Shown: in pieces, positions 11,074-21,190 of the stretch
Layout: the number at the start of each line of letters is the position of its first letter
How positions within the stretch are numbered: position 1 is the first letter of the stretch
Origin: Mesaphorura yosii
Lineage: Eukaryota; Arthropoda; Collembola; Poduromorpha; Tullbergiidae
NCBI GenBank assembly: GCA_009869945.1
Contig: WIXG01000538.1
Coordinates: forward strand, 1-41,571
Reading direction: 5' to 3'
Length of the DNA stretch: 41,571 nucleotides
Made by a program: the position numbers and the translations under genes
Notes under the pieces: generated by a model
Databases searched by the model: none
Seen by the model: only the letters and a program-made list of their open reading frames with translations
Told to the model about the DNA's origin: nothing

Positions 11074-11637
11074 TTAGTTAAGAACCATAAAATACGCACC
11101 AAAAACAGACGAAATATACAAGAATGTCGGCCAGGAGGCCGTGCTCAGGGACAAACTCGAGTGGCTGCTCAATCGGGCCCGCGTGACCTGGCTCATCGTT
11201 GTCGTCGCCCGGCGGTGCCCTGAAGTCCATCGTCTCAAACACGTACAGCGTGTTCGACCAAAATGGCTGCGCAGTCTGACATCATAAACCTCCACGGTGT
11301 AGACAAGAGGCGTGTCGCCTTTCGCGTCTCGAGCGTTGACGTTGGAGCCAGCCTCCAGCAACACGGTCACGCAGTCCTCGTTTTTGGCAGTGCAGTTTTC
11401 ACAACGGCAGCCACTATCGAGGACGGTGTGGAGTGGGATCCGTCCGTGCTCACTCTTCTCGACAGCGTTGCACAATTTGGCCCGACCGCGTGCCGATCAC
11501 ACACACACATGCGACAAAATGACATCACGCATTTATTGCAATTCAGGTCGGCCGCCATGGGGAGCAGCGTAGCCTTCGAACTCTTCGGAAGTGGAGAATG
11601 TGTTGAGTCTCTGCCACAGCGCTTTCCTGTTGTCGGC
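11074..11637 (-). pseudogene. Ankyrin-repeat fragment, broken or incompletely resolved gene
   Basis: On the minus strand, 11490-11270 reads as ankyrin-repeat sequence (GRIPLHTVLDSG, then VTVLLEAGSNVNARDAKGDT PL). The frame then loses sense; in the neighbouring frame 11262-11074 gives QPFWSNTLYVFETMDF and EFVPEHGLLADILVYFVCF up to a TAA. Upstream, a short exon-like block starts at 11637 after an ATTGTTTCAG acceptor (ADNRKALWQRLNTFSTSEEF) and stops by 11540. The pieces could be exons of one gene, but I find no splice sites that join them in frame, and a TGA lies just upstream of the ankyrin part. A decayed gene or an intricate splice pattern are both possible. Confidence 0.35.
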
Positions 11638-11663
11638 CTGAAACAATTCCTCGTAATCCGACT

Positions 11664-11669
11664 TTTATT
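11664..11669 (-). terminator. Poly(A) signal, LITAF-like gene
   Basis: AATAAA on the minus strand, about 35 nt after the LITAF-like stop codon. Confidence 0.5.
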
Positions 11670-11703
11670 CAATTTCAACTGATTATTAAAAGGATACATA
11701 AAT

Positions 11704-12168
11704 TCAGTATCTAACAACAGTACGGTAGCGATCCCTGCGATCCAACTCGTCTTTCCCGTGGCTAACTCCGAGTGTCATTCTGCACTCTGGGCAATAATGC
11801 GTCACATCTTCAAAAGTACCCAACGATTGATGGCAGTACTTCCACACGACGGCAAAGGCCCCCATGACCACCGGACCGCCCCCAGCTACCAGCCACAACT
11901 CGCTCTGTCCGGAGTAGATGGCGAAGGACCCAAAGCCCAGCAGGCAGAATACCATTGAGAAAACCACGAGCAACAGACCGCGCCTGCTCAGAAATGAGTT
12001 GACATCTTCGTTGGGTGTGGATTCAATGAGTGTGCGAATTGGAAGGTGGCAGTAGGGGCAGACGCCGGAGACTGGAGACCGACCGTTAATCGCGATTTGG
12101 GAGCTTATTTGCACCAGCGCGGCTACGTCAAGCTGCCCACCATCTCCTGCTGGCACGGGTTGGCTCAT
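11704..12168 (-). CDS. LITAF-like zinc-binding membrane protein
   Basis: A single-exon frame of 154 residues starting at MSQPVPAG. It has a split zinc-binding knuckle, CPYC at residues 37-40 and HYCPEC at 125-129, followed by LG, as in the LITAF/SIMPLE domain (CxxC, hydrophobic insert, HxCPxC). The intervening hydrophobic part is longer than usual and has two stretches (about 64-87 and 92-110) rather than one hairpin. LITAF proteins are monotopic on the cytosolic face of late endosomes and lysosomes, where they contact ESCRT factors and Nedd4-type ligases. The PPxY and PTAP-like motifs common at LITAF N-termini are absent here. The frame is open 43 codons further upstream to 12297, but that part is not LITAF-like. 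Confidence 0.72.
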   Translation of the reverse strand: MSQPVPAGDGGQLDVAALVQISSQIAINGRSPVSGVCPYCHLPIRTLIESTPNEDVNSFLSRRGLLLVVFSMVFCLLGFGSFAIYSGQSELWLVAGGGPVVMGAFAVVWKYCHQSLGTFEDVTHYCPECRMTLGVSHGKDELDRRDRYRTVVRY

Positions 12169-12597
12169 GGCTGAGTGAAATAAATCAGCCTCAGGTTGTT
12201 GTACACACTGGCCTACAATTTGAACTGAACTGCAGAGTGGGTGTCCACAATTTGGCATTGAGCACACAACTCGAAGATACAGAGAACTGAGATTCAAATC
12301 TTGAACAATTTAAAATTTAAATGTGATTTTGCAATGGCACGATGGAGAATGCAAGTCCTTTACATTTGCCCAAGTTGAGCAACCAATTTTCAGCTACCGA
12401 GCACTCGAATTTTTTATCTCTTTCTGTCACAACCACAACCTTTGCTTTCACAAACTGAATCCCATGATTAGCATTTAAATAAATTGAAATAGAAAATGGA
12501 TTGACAATTATGGGAAATCATTCCAAACTAATACGCAGAATTTCGCCGAATTCGCCCAAAACGCTGCTCGATCCGTGCTTCGCCTTCAACACGTGAC
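12169..12597. other. Intergenic, no feature seen
   Basis: AT-rich gap between the LITAF-like start and the end of the first dehydrogenase. It should contain the LITAF-like promoter, but no clear TATA box or gene is visible. Confidence 0.5.
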
Positions 12598-13464
12598 TCA
12601 CGTGACCAAAAGTCCTTGATCAATCGCCAAAGCTGTACCCGTAATCATCTCCGCGAGCGGGCTGGACAAGAAGAGGGCTCCATTCGCGATGTCGGCCGGC
12701 TCCATCGCTCTGTGCTTGAGTAAAGTTCGTGTCTCTGACCGTGTAGCCATTAATTGCATGAAATCCGGTTCGACTTTCGCATCCTCCATGATTCTTGTGG
12801 CCACCGTTCCAGGGCAGATGCAGTTTACACGAATTGGAGGCGTCGTTAACTCTCCGAATTCGAGCGCCATCGACTTCGTCAGCATCGTTACGGCTCCTTT
12901 GCTCGCGCAGTAGACACCCATGCCAAGCGCGGCGCAAGTGTCACTCTAAAAACATAAGAAAACAGTCGCTATAGGTTATATTAAGTAATTGAAGGTTAAT
13001 ATTAGCCAATCTACACTTACAATCGAGCTGATATTCACAATCGTTGCTTCTCCACGCCCTCCGCCTGAGCCGTGCTCGAGAATTCCCTTCACGAACGCCT
13101 GGCTCACATTCAGCATCGCCTTTACGTTGACTCCAATGACTTTATCAAACGACTCTTTCGTCGTCTCGTGCAACGGGCTTACGTCGAGCACTCCAGCGTT
13201 GTTGACGAGGTGGTCCAGTGGAGCCAGCGATTCCACGACGCGACGGGTTTCGGCCCAGTCCAGCAGATCCACGCAGATTGTTGTGATTGAGGGATACTCC
13301 TTCTTCAGGACGGCGAGCAGCTCTGCGTTCCTGTCCAAGACAAACACGCAGGCTCCGTCGGAGTGGAAAGCGATGGCGACTCCACGACCAATGCCCGAGG
13401 CGCCGCCAGTCACGAGAACACGACGCCCGGCGAAAGAATAATGCAGAGAAGGGAATGGAGACAT
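12598..13464 (-). CDS. Short-chain dehydrogenase/reductase, L-xylulose/carbonyl reductase type (copy 1)
   Basis: Exon 1 is 13464-13021 and exon 2 is 12945-12598 (263 residues). This is a classical SDR: cofactor motif TGGASGIG (T19-G26), NNAG structural motif, catalytic Ser in NISSI (about 144-148), and Tyr160/Lys164 in YCASK. The C-terminal part reads IRVNCICPGTV and ALFLSSPLAEMITG. The N-terminal FAGRRVLVTG and VDLLDW stretches most resemble L-xylulose reductase/DCXR-like carbonyl reductases, which reduce dicarbonyls or sugars with NADPH in the cytosol. An Asp (LDRNAE) after the second strand leaves NAD/NADP preference uncertain. It is a tandem paralogue of the gene at 13790-14632, with the intron at the same place (after NISSI). 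Confidence 0.85.
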
Positions 13465-13789
13465 TCTTGGTTCTTAATCGATTGATGGCAGTGGCACCGT
13501 ATCGTCTGAATTTAGATGGCTTTTAAGAGGTGTTGACTTTATTTAAAGGACTGCACAATGTATTAGACTTTCTGGACCCTCTCGAACATAAAACTTCGCA
13601 GATTCTTGTGAATTATGGTTTAGAATTTCAAAAACCGGTTTCCGTTTCGCAGGCACGAGGCAAGGTCTTCTGGTTTCTGGATTCTTATTCAATCCATCAA
13701 GTCAATTGTGTCGGTTGACCCAATAGCTTTATTTTCAAGTCAGATTAAAGATTACGCTCAGATCAAAAAGAAATTTCATGTGCGTTAAA
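13465..13789. other. Intergenic, between tandem dehydrogenases
   Basis: Holds the promoter of copy 1 and the 3' end of copy 2, with a minus-strand AATAAA at 13728-13733 about 60 nt after the copy-2 stop. No gene is seen. Confidence 0.5.
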
Positions 13790-14632
13790 TCAAGTTACAC
13801 GGACGCCGCGGTCCACGACCAGCGCCTCGCCCGTGATCATCTCCGCAAGCGGGCTGGACAAGAAAAGTACAGCGTTCGCGATGTCAGCCGGCTCTATGCA
13901 GCGATACTTGAGAATGGAACGCGTCTTAACCCTTTCCAGGAACTTCTCCATGAATTCGGGGTTTACATCGCCAAGTAGAGCTGTCGGCACGAGTCCTGGA
14001 CAGACACAGTTGACTCGAATGCGCTTGCTGTTGTTGAGCCCGACATACGCGTACTCCAGCGCCATGGATTTTGTCAACATCGTCACGGCGGCCTTGCTCG
14101 CTCCATAAAATCCGCAGCCGGCGACGGCGAGCCGGTCGCCCTGCAGAAAAAAAACATGCTGGAAAAGAGAAAACTGGAGCATTGTGTTTGGACTTACGAT
14201 CGAACTGATATTGACGATTGTCCCTTCGTCCGCCTTCTTGCTGTCGACGATTCCTTTCACGAACGCCTGGCTCACGTTCAGATATCCTTTCACGTTGACT
14301 CCAAACGTCTTGTCAAACTCCTCCGCCGTGGCCTCGTGCAGAGGGCGAGTGATGAGAATGCCCGCATTATTCACGAGGTGATCGAGTGGGGCCAGCGCTT
14401 CGACGGCCCGCTTCGTCTCGTCCCAGTTCAGAAGGTCGACACAAAGCGTGCTGGCCTTCGGCAGCTCCTTCTTCAGCACGGCGAGTAGCTCAGCGTTGCG
14501 ATCCAGGACATAAACGATGGCTCCATCGTCGTAGAATTTCTGCACAATTCCTCGACCGATTCCGGACGCGCCGCCGGTGACGAGCACACGGCGCCCGGCG
14601 AAAGAGTAATGGAGCGAGGCGGAAGAAGCCAT
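13790..14632 (-). CDS. Short-chain dehydrogenase/reductase, L-xylulose/carbonyl reductase type (copy 2)
   Basis: Exon 1 is 14632-14198 and exon 2 is 14140-13790 (261 residues). It has the same architecture as copy 1: TGGASGIG near residue 20, NNAG, NISSI, then Tyr157/Lys161 in FYGASK, IRVNCVCPGLV and ALFLSSPLAEMITG. The 57-nt intron happens to be in frame and open, so an unspliced reading continues through it; the GTAAGT donor, TTCTGCAG acceptor and the matching intron in copy 1 show it is an intron. The start is taken at MASSASLHYSF, aligned with copy 1 (MSPFPSLHYSF). An upstream in-frame ATG region (to 14743) is open but unlike the family. Probably a cytosolic NADPH reductase. Confidence 0.85.
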   Translation of the reverse strand: MASSASLHYSFAGRRVLVTGGASGIGRGIVQKFYDDGAIVYVLDRNAELLAVLKKELPKASTLCVDLLNWDETKRAVEALAPLDHLVNNAGILITRPLHEATAEEFDKTFGVNVKGYLNVSQAFVKGIVDSKKADEGTIVNISSIVSPNTMLQFSLFQHVFFLQGDRLAVAGCGFYGASKAAVTMLTKSMALEYAYVGLNNSKRIRVNCVCPGLVPTALLGDVNPEFMEKFLERVKTRSILKYRCIEPADIANAVLFLSSPLAEMITGEALVVDRGVRVT

Positions 14633-16466
14633 AGAAGACAAGACTGTGAAGTCTGAATAGTGCGATTGAAGACGAGGTGAAACGGCACTCGGCCGATCTG
14701 ATTCAAGCAAATCAAGAAAGCAATGCATTGCACTGGAGCCCAAGCCAGTCTGCTTCGCCGTGACCTTGATGGGCTCTGTCTCTAAATTAATTAATGTAGT
14801 GAGTAGTCTAGTCTTAAAGCTTAATTGTTCATTGCATACCTGAATTAATCAATCCAATGCATTGATGTGTTTACGTGTTGATTTGACATTTTTGTCATTG
14901 GCTTTGTCGTTGGCTTTTGGTTGACCCAAATTGACCAGAAACTCTTTCTGGGCTTGACTGGACTCAGACTTAACGAACTGGAACCGGTTTCAGTTCCCTG
15001 CCCTGCCTGTGCTTCGTCCTCCTTCTCCAGTGACAGTGGCCTGCTTGGCAACCTGCCAGCAAACAAAATATTATTATTGCTATTCCCATAAATAGAAGGT
15101 TGAGGAGTCTGGAAAAGAATGCAGCAATGCCAGTCCAGAGTAAGTCAACCCTTTTGTCCTTTCTTCTCTTCGTGTGGCATGTATTATTGCATTGTTGTGG
15201 ATAACTGAACTGACTGCGGCGTGCCACAACAATGGACAATACGATTAGGATTGTAATCCAACAATGTCTTGTGTGTGAATGTTTAATGTTTTGATACCCC
15301 AAATACAGGTGCTTCGCTGGATTGTAGCGGACACGCACGGGTTGATAAATTACTCGTGGTCGAACACCTTGAAAAACTGATGCTTCAAGTGCCTTAACGC
15401 CTAAAGTGAACTATGCATTATTGCCTTGCACTTTTGCTAATGGCTCGCATAATTTATTACCGAGAGCTGATTGCTGATAACACAGCCACGGCAGCAAATG
15501 AGTGCAAACTGTTAAAACACATTGCGAAAGGTGAAGGCGAAATAACGGTAATTTCAATTACATTAATTAAAAATTGCGTTGCAAATTGCAAATGGCAAAG
15601 ATTGCAGCCTAAGAACTTGGCATGGCCGTTGTCATTAATGTCGAGATAAGGGCGCGCAGTTAATGGCTAATTGAATTTTGAAATTACGTCTTTTCAGGTG
15701 AAGCAAGTAAAGTTGGTACATTTCGCATTTGGCATTGGATCGAAGAATTCTTGGAATTCCAGACTGTAAATAGTAAATTGGTCCCCAGCCACGCCAGAAA
15801 AGCCCGAAACTGATGAGGCAAGGTAACGAGCTGGAATTTCAGCGTCGAGTCACAGGGCCATGGAGTCAAAAGTCAAAAAGTAGATCAATTGGTCTCGGCG
15901 GACGACGCAAGAATTCAGCGCTCAAGGAACCTAAGAGAAGAATCACTGCAGTGTGGACAACAAAAATGACACGAAAATGAAAGTTATCGCACCGTCAACG
16001 GACGAGGGATGAGACAAGAGGATTATTGCTTTGGAATGCTTTTAACAACATGCCAATGTCATAATCGGCTGACAAGACACAAGAAATTATCTCCTCTTGC
16101 GACTTGTCTTGCTGCTCTTTCATTTGCATTGCGGTAACCTTGCCTTTTGACTTTTGCTGCTGCCTTTCTCTGTAATTCGATAATCCGCTCTTAACACTTA
16201 ACACCTACGTGACTCGTGTCGTCTCTCGTTCTTGTTGCTGTTATTAGGTCAGCTAGCGAACGAACGGGACCCTTGCCGGACCTTCACGCGTCGTCAATTC
16301 AAGTCTGCAGTCTCTCACCTGCGATCGATCGAAGAAAACGCATAACAAAATCAACGTCAACACACAGCGAAGTGAAATTTCTCTGCGCCTGCACTATTAT
16401 AGATTTGACCAATTCTGTGACTGGTGATTTGTGACATTTGACATGGTGACTTGACGAAACGAGAAA
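14633..16466. other. Large intergenic region upstream of the ZP gene
   Basis: About 1.8 kb. Short frames include a minus-strand one at 14970-15338 with a hydrophobic run (LLNLLFMGIAIIIFCLLAG) and a plus-strand one at 15413-15649; neither has family features or clear splice partners. The segment just upstream of 16467 should contain the ZP-gene promoter and leader. I see no convincing gene. Confidence 0.45.
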
Positions 16467-19400
16467 ATGAAGAGACGCGCTAAAAACGTACGACTTGGAC
16501 TTTTGCTGCTGCTGCTCGTCAACAGTTTGTGCTTCGTGGAGTGTCTGTGCGATGACGATAAGGAGAAGGACAAGGACAAGAAGGCGGCAATAGTAGCAGC
16601 CCCACCGCTAACGCCGGAGCTCCTGCCCCTGCCTCCGTCATCGCCAGCGACGTCCAGCCTTCAGCAGCGTCTGCAAAGAAGCAGCGACTCCGCAACCGCC
16701 GGCCGCTTCCCCGTTTTCCCATTCCGGACGGCTGCGGGCGTCCTGGACTCGACGCTGCAGGGGAAGGTGAGAGTCATCGAGAGAAAGGCGCCTACGCCCG
16801 CGGCGGCGGCTACCCTGACAACAACCGCCAAAGGCCTGCGAGAATCCAATTCTTCGGCGCCCTTCGATCTGAAAAAGGCCAGCTCGACGGAAGCGTCGAT
16901 CACAGAACCTGAAAACCTACCCGAGTCGGAGTCGCCACTCAGCCCCACAATCCGTTCCCTCGCGGCCAGAGGCCGCTCCATAGAATTCACGACAGAAGAC
17001 GTCGACGTCGCCAGCGCCTCCTCCGCCACGGCCAGCGGCTCAGACGTGAATCTGCTGCCCGCGAGTGACGAGCCGTTCTTGGACGGTGAAGATGACAGCA
17101 AATTCCAGGTGCAGAGACGTTCAAGATTTCCAGCACGTGACGAAGACGACGAACGCGAAGACGCGGACGAAATGCAAACGGCCGACGAGAGCCGCTCCTC
17201 CGTCTTCTCAGGATCCAAGTTTCAGAGCCTCAAGTCGGCGATTAAGAACCTGAAGGTTCTCTCGAAGGGCCAAGGCTCAGGGTACTCGAGGTACTCCGGG
17301 ACAAGCAACAAGTACAGACCGAGTGGCTCGGGCGGCGGCTCTGGAAATTCTGGATTCACGTCATCGAGGCCGACGGCAACGAGCAGTACAGGCGTTGTGG
17401 GGCCAACGACGGTGGCGATCCTCGGGACGGGCGGAGGCGGTGGAAGCACGGGAGGAGGCGGATTCGAAGATTATGACGATGGCGGTGATTTTGGTGGAGG
17501 CGGCAGCACAATTCCACCATTTCCAAGCGGCGGCAGCAGCGGCTCTGGGAACTCGGGCTCAGGGCGGCCAAGACCAACGACTTCCCCGAGCAGCAGCAGC
17601 TCCTCCGGCGGTGCCGGAGGCCAAATCGTACCCATTTTGACACCAGGAGCAGGCGCCCGTCGCAGCCAGACACGCGCTCGCACGGGTGCGGGATTTGGCT
17701 CGAGCTCTCGCTTCGACGTGGACCTTGACGAAGACGAGCGCCAAGACCGAGACTACGACGATGAAGCGGAAGCAGAAAATCAGCGAGTTCGCGAAGAAGC
17801 CGAGGCCCCCTTGTCTGTGTCACTGCTGCGGGCCACCGCCCTGCCTCTGAGCCTTGCCCGTGCCAGCACAACGGCGGCTACGGCAACGAGCCTGCGATCC
17901 ACCGGCGGCGCCGTCGGGCGGGCAGGCCGTACTCGGACGAGAATTGTTGGTGTCGGCTTCAATCCAACTACGACCGCCAGCAGCAGAGTGTCATCAGCAT
18001 CGGCGTCGTCGTCAGCGGCAGCGGCGGCTGCCGTGAAGCCCATCAGGCGGCTTACGATTGGTGGGACGGTGCCCTCAACAACGGCGAGGAAAACGACAAT
18101 CAGCTCTTCACTGTTGAGCAGATTGGCGGGGCGGGCAAGCACGGGCACCGGCGCCGCCGCTGATTTGCGAAGCGTGGACGTAGACGACGTGGACGGCGAT
18201 ATAATTCGTGGTAAGTGCGGGAAATTCATACAAGCGTCAGAATCAAGGATAGAATTTAATGCCAAGGACGGTGCAATGAATTTGTGCGTTTTTCTTTCAG
18301 ATTTTGCCTTCTCAGACATTCGTTGCTTTCGCACGCGGTCCCGCGAGTATTTTGGCCTGACAATCCACGCCCAGCCGGGCGCCCAAGCAGCCCCGTATAT
18401 CCGTTCAAGACCCCAGGACCCTCTGAGCAGCAGTAGCTGCCGGCTGGAGGCTGGCTCCAGCAGCATGCACATGACTATCACGGATCTGAAAGCGTGCGGG
18501 GTCGAAACCTGCGCCGACAACCAGCTCTGCCTCACGCTCGTCTTTCCCCGCCTCCCGACGCTGGCCATGGCCGAAGACCAAGTGACCACGGTGAAATGCA
18601 CACCGCAGCAGCAGCAAATCAGCCAGATCACGTCCATCAGCTTCCAGGGCGACAGTCTCGACCACCGACGGAGTTCGTCAACCGTCGACGGTGGCGAGCA
18701 GCAGTTTGCAGCGGAGGTGGGCGTCTTCCGGCAGAGTCCCGGCTCCAACGGTCTATACGTGAAGCGGGTCACGTCGGGCGGCGCCGTGAAGCTGGGAGAA
18801 CCCTTGCAGCTCCGCTCCGTCGTCCGAGGCGGGGACGGCTGGGCCTACTCGCGGCTGACGGACGTGCAGGTGTGGAGAATGAAGTCGGGCTACCGCCATA
18901 CGCGAGATTCGCTCAATCCGTCCGACGCAGCGGAGGTGCTCACGCTTGTCGACGCGAGAGGCTGCAGGAACCCGGAGTACAGGCTTATTGCGGAGGCGCA
19001 TCCGACCCGCGACCCGCGCAATGACCTCGTCTACCACTTTGGATTCAGCGCCTTCCTCTTCAGAGGGCAAGGAGCGTCGGAGCCGCTCATCGTCACGGCA
19101 CGTGTTGTGGCATGCCAGGAAGAGGATTTTTGTGGGGTGCCCGAATGCGATCAGACCGTCGGGAAGGGAAGGGCGCTCGACGATGACCTGGGCGCAGACT
19201 TGGACGACGAAGATTTTCTGAAGGACGCGCCAGCAGCAGCGGCGGAAGCAACGTCAAGTGAAACCAATTCCACGCTCGCGGCTGAGGCCGCGCCAGCGCT
19301 CGACGAAGCATCGGCGCCTACGCTGGCTCGTGTCAGGCGCACCCCCATTGAAGTAAAGAATATGAGCAGAATTGTCCACGACTGGAACACGCAGATGGCG

Positions 19401-20849
19401 CTGAGAGTCTTGGGGCCTGGCGACGAAGTGAACCCCGCGGACGCGGAAGACTATCAGGAGGAGTACTCCCACGGGCCCTTTGGCCGAACACCCCAGCCAG
19501 GCTGCACTGGAAAACTCGTTGGAGCCACTCTGCTGGGCGCCTTTGTGATGCTCGTCTGCTGCGCCGTCGCACTCGGCGCGGTTGTCCTGTGCAGAGGGCG
19601 AGGAGGAGGATGCAGGCTACTTCGATCCGGCGGTGCGGGCCGGGAAGAAGACGAGGAGCAGTTTGAATTCAGGAAGCCCGCCCCACGATCGCGCCAACGC
19701 CAGACAGGCTCGACGAGAGGCGCGGGAGCGGCGGGCAGAGTGGCTAGGAGGCAGCAAGAAAACCAGCAACAGCATAATGAAGGAGGAGCGGCGCCAAACC
19801 GAAAGAAACCGAACCTCCCACCTCTTCCCCCGATTCCGGATTCACGGGACCGCGAAGGGCACACACGCGGGGGCGGCCACTCGAGCAGAGGGCGAGTGCG
19901 CGGAAAGACAGAACGGCAAGAAGATCCGGACGTCAACAACAATCAGGATCAGGGCTCTGAGTACGAGTGCATTGAACACCAGCAGCAGCAACAACAAGAA
20001 CGGAGCCGTGGACACGATCGCCAAGAGGAGGACGACTCGCCCTCGCGTTCGTGCAGTAGCGGCAGTGGCGACGAAAACGAAGAAGACGTGGACAGCATTG
20101 GACTCCAGCGTGAGGATCCAGGAGAAAGCGTACGCGGACGCCACAGCTCTAGATCACAATCACGCTCTCGTTCACGCACACGAGACAAGGACTGCTACAT
20201 CGTTTACTACTGCGGTGGCGGCGGAGGTCCCGCAGGCGGTAAGAAGGCGGCCGTTCGATCGACAAGCGCCCCACCGTCAATGCGTCGGCGAGTCGTCGCA
20301 AAAGGACGTGTGGGACAGTCGAGCAAGGCGCTGGCGCTTGAGGAGTGCATTGCAGCGGTAGCGAAGACGGCGAGGGCGGAGGAGGAGGAAGAAGAAGAGG
20401 ACGACGACGGGGGCGAAGGCGGGTGGGGTGCTCACAGCCGGGCCAGGCGAACTGTGCGGAGTGTCAAGGCGGCGAGGAGGAGTAAGGGCAAAGGCGGTAG
20501 CAGCGGGGGTGCTGGCGGGTCTTTTCCGTCCAGAAGAAGTTTACAGACACAGGCGCAGATGCCGGTGGGGCCTCCGCCGATGGCTTCGAAGCCGAAACGG
20601 GTGCGGGTCGTCCGGCAGCAAGAAGACGGCACGTCCTCCGACTCGGCATACTCTGGTTCGACTTCGGCGACTACAACAACACCGGCCAGGACAAAGGCGC
20701 CAGCCGCACCGGCTCGTGGTCACGGTCGTGACCTGCTCACCGGCACAGACTCGAGCCCGGACGACTCTGTTTCCAGTTCACTGACTCATTTCGTGACGAG
20801 GAACGAAGGCGGCACACAAATTCTGATTATTCCGGAGACGAACGTTTAA
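16467..20849 (+). CDS. Large ZP-domain type I membrane protein
   Basis: Two exons, 16467-18210 and 18301-20849, give 1430 residues. The 90-nt intron is in frame and open, but it has a GTAAGT donor and a TTTCTTTCAG acceptor. In order: a signal peptide (LGLLLLLLVNSLCFVEC); about 550 residues of Ser/Gly/acidic low complexity; a ZP module from about 582 to 910 with ten cysteines in the expected order (IRC, SSC, KAC, ETC, QLC, VKC, then RGC, VAC, DFC, PEC); a furin-type site RVRR at about 925-928; a TM segment at about 988-1010 (ATLLGAFVMLVCCAVALGAVV); and a roughly 420-residue cytoplasmic tail of Arg, Gln, Glu and Ser runs. The last residues, ETNV, fit a class I PDZ ligand. ZP proteins polymerise after furin cleavage; arthropod members shape apical matrix and cuticle. 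That role is inferred. Confidence 0.87.
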   Translation: MKRRAKNVRLGLLLLLLVNSLCFVECLCDDDKEKDKDKKAAIVAAPPLTPELLPLPPSSPATSSLQQRLQRSSDSATAGRFPVFPFRTAAGVLDSTLQGKVRVIERKAPTPAAAATLTTTAKGLRESNSSAPFDLKKASSTEASITEPENLPESESPLSPTIRSLAARGRSIEFTTEDVDVASASSATASGSDVNLLPASDEPFLDGEDDSKFQVQRRSRFPARDEDDEREDADEMQTADESRSSVFSGSKFQSLKSAIKNLKVLSKGQGSGYSRYSGTSNKYRPSGSGGGSGNSGFTSSRPTATSSTGVVGPTTVAILGTGGGGGSTGGGGFEDYDDGGDFGGGGSTIPPFPSGGSSGSGNSGSGRPRPTTSPSSSSSSGGAGGQIVPILTPGAGARRSQTRARTGAGFGSSSRFDVDLDEDERQDRDYDDEAEAENQRVREEAEAPLSVSLLRATALPLSLARASTTAATATSLRSTGGAVGRAGRTRTRIVGVGFNPTTTASSRVSSASASSSAAAAAAVKPIRRLTIGGTVPSTTARKTTISSSLLSRLAGRASTGTGAAADLRSVDVDDVDGDIIRGKCGKFIQASESRIEFNAKDGAMNLCVFLSDFAFSDIRCFRTRSREYFGLTIHAQPGAQAAPYIRSRPQDPLSSSSCRLEAGSSSMHMTITDLKACGVETCADNQLCLTLVFPRLPTLAMAEDQVTTVKCTPQQQQISQITSISFQGDSLDHRRSSSTVDGGEQQFAAEVGVFRQSPGSNGLYVKRVTSGGAVKLGEPLQLRSVVRGGDGWAYSRLTDVQVWRMKSGYRHTRDSLNPSDAAEVLTLVDARGCRNPEYRLIAEAHPTRDPRNDLVYHFGFSAFLFRGQGASEPLIVTARVVACQEEDFCGVPECDQTVGKGRALDDDLGADLDDEDFLKDAPAAAAEATSSETNSTLAAEAAPALDEASAPTLARVRRTPIEVKNMSRIVHDWNTQMALRVLGPGDEVNPADAEDYQEEYSHGPFGRTPQPGCTGKLVGATLLGAFVMLVCCAVALGAVVLCRGRGGGCRLLRSGGAGREEDEEQFEFRKPAPRSRQRQTGSTRGAGAAGRVARRQQENQQQHNEGGAAPNRKKPNLPPLPPIPDSRDREGHTRGGGHSSRGRVRGKTERQEDPDVNNNQDQGSEYECIEHQQQQQQERSRGHDRQEEDDSPSRSCSSGSGDENEEDVDSIGLQREDPGESVRGRHSSRSQSRSRSRTRDKDCYIVYYCGGGGGPAGGKKAAVRSTSAPPSMRRRVVAKGRVGQSSKALALEECIAAVAKTARAEEEEEEEDDDGGEGGWGAHSRARRTVRSVKAARRSKGKGGSSGGAGGSFPSRRSLQTQAQMPVGPPPMASKPKRVRVVRQQEDGTSSDSAYSGSTSATTTTPARTKAPAAPARGHGRDLLTGTDSSPDDSVSSSLTHFVTRNEGGTQILIIPETNV
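18211..18300 (+). other. In-frame 90-nt intron of the ZP gene
   Basis: GTAAGT at the start and TTTTTCTTTCAG at the end. It is a multiple of three and stop-free, so it is easily mistaken for coding sequence. Removing it joins DIIR to DFAFSDIRC. If retained, it would add 30 residues containing two extra cysteines ahead of the ZP domain. Confidence 0.75.
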
Positions 20850-21190
20850 CTGAATGACTAAACTGACTAATCTCTATTAAATCTCGTATCTGTCATTGCC
20901 CAAATACTTTTCTGTATTCTGCAATTCTGAATCTACTTTTATGCTCCTCTTTTCAAGTACTGAATAAATTCCATATATTTTGCACTCAGCGAGGTGTTTT
21001 TGAGACTGATTCCCAGAATTTGAGCTGGAGTCGAATATGAGTCGAGCGAGCCAAATAATTGAACGTACATCTTTTCAGCGCAAACTATTTCGACCTTACT
21101 GTCTTTCCGATAAACGGCTATGTTGCCCAATACTTTGGAAGCAGGAGCTGGTTTGATTGATTGAAACATTCGTGGGTTTCTCGAATGCAG
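20850..21190. other. Gap between ZP gene and chemoreceptor
   Basis: ATTAAA at 20876-20881 is a likely poly(A) signal for the ZP gene. A minus-strand 76-codon frame at 20939-21169 is AT-rich coding-like sequence without recognised features; it could be 3' UTR of the receptor gene. Confidence 0.45.

Noticed and set aside
14845..15338. Minus-strand overlapping frames with one hydrophobic stretch
   Set aside because: Two frames compete, neither has a start exon or family similarity.
17356..18772. Long minus-strand frames antisense to the ZP gene
   Set aside because: Shadow frames from GC-rich, repetitive codons of the plus-strand gene.
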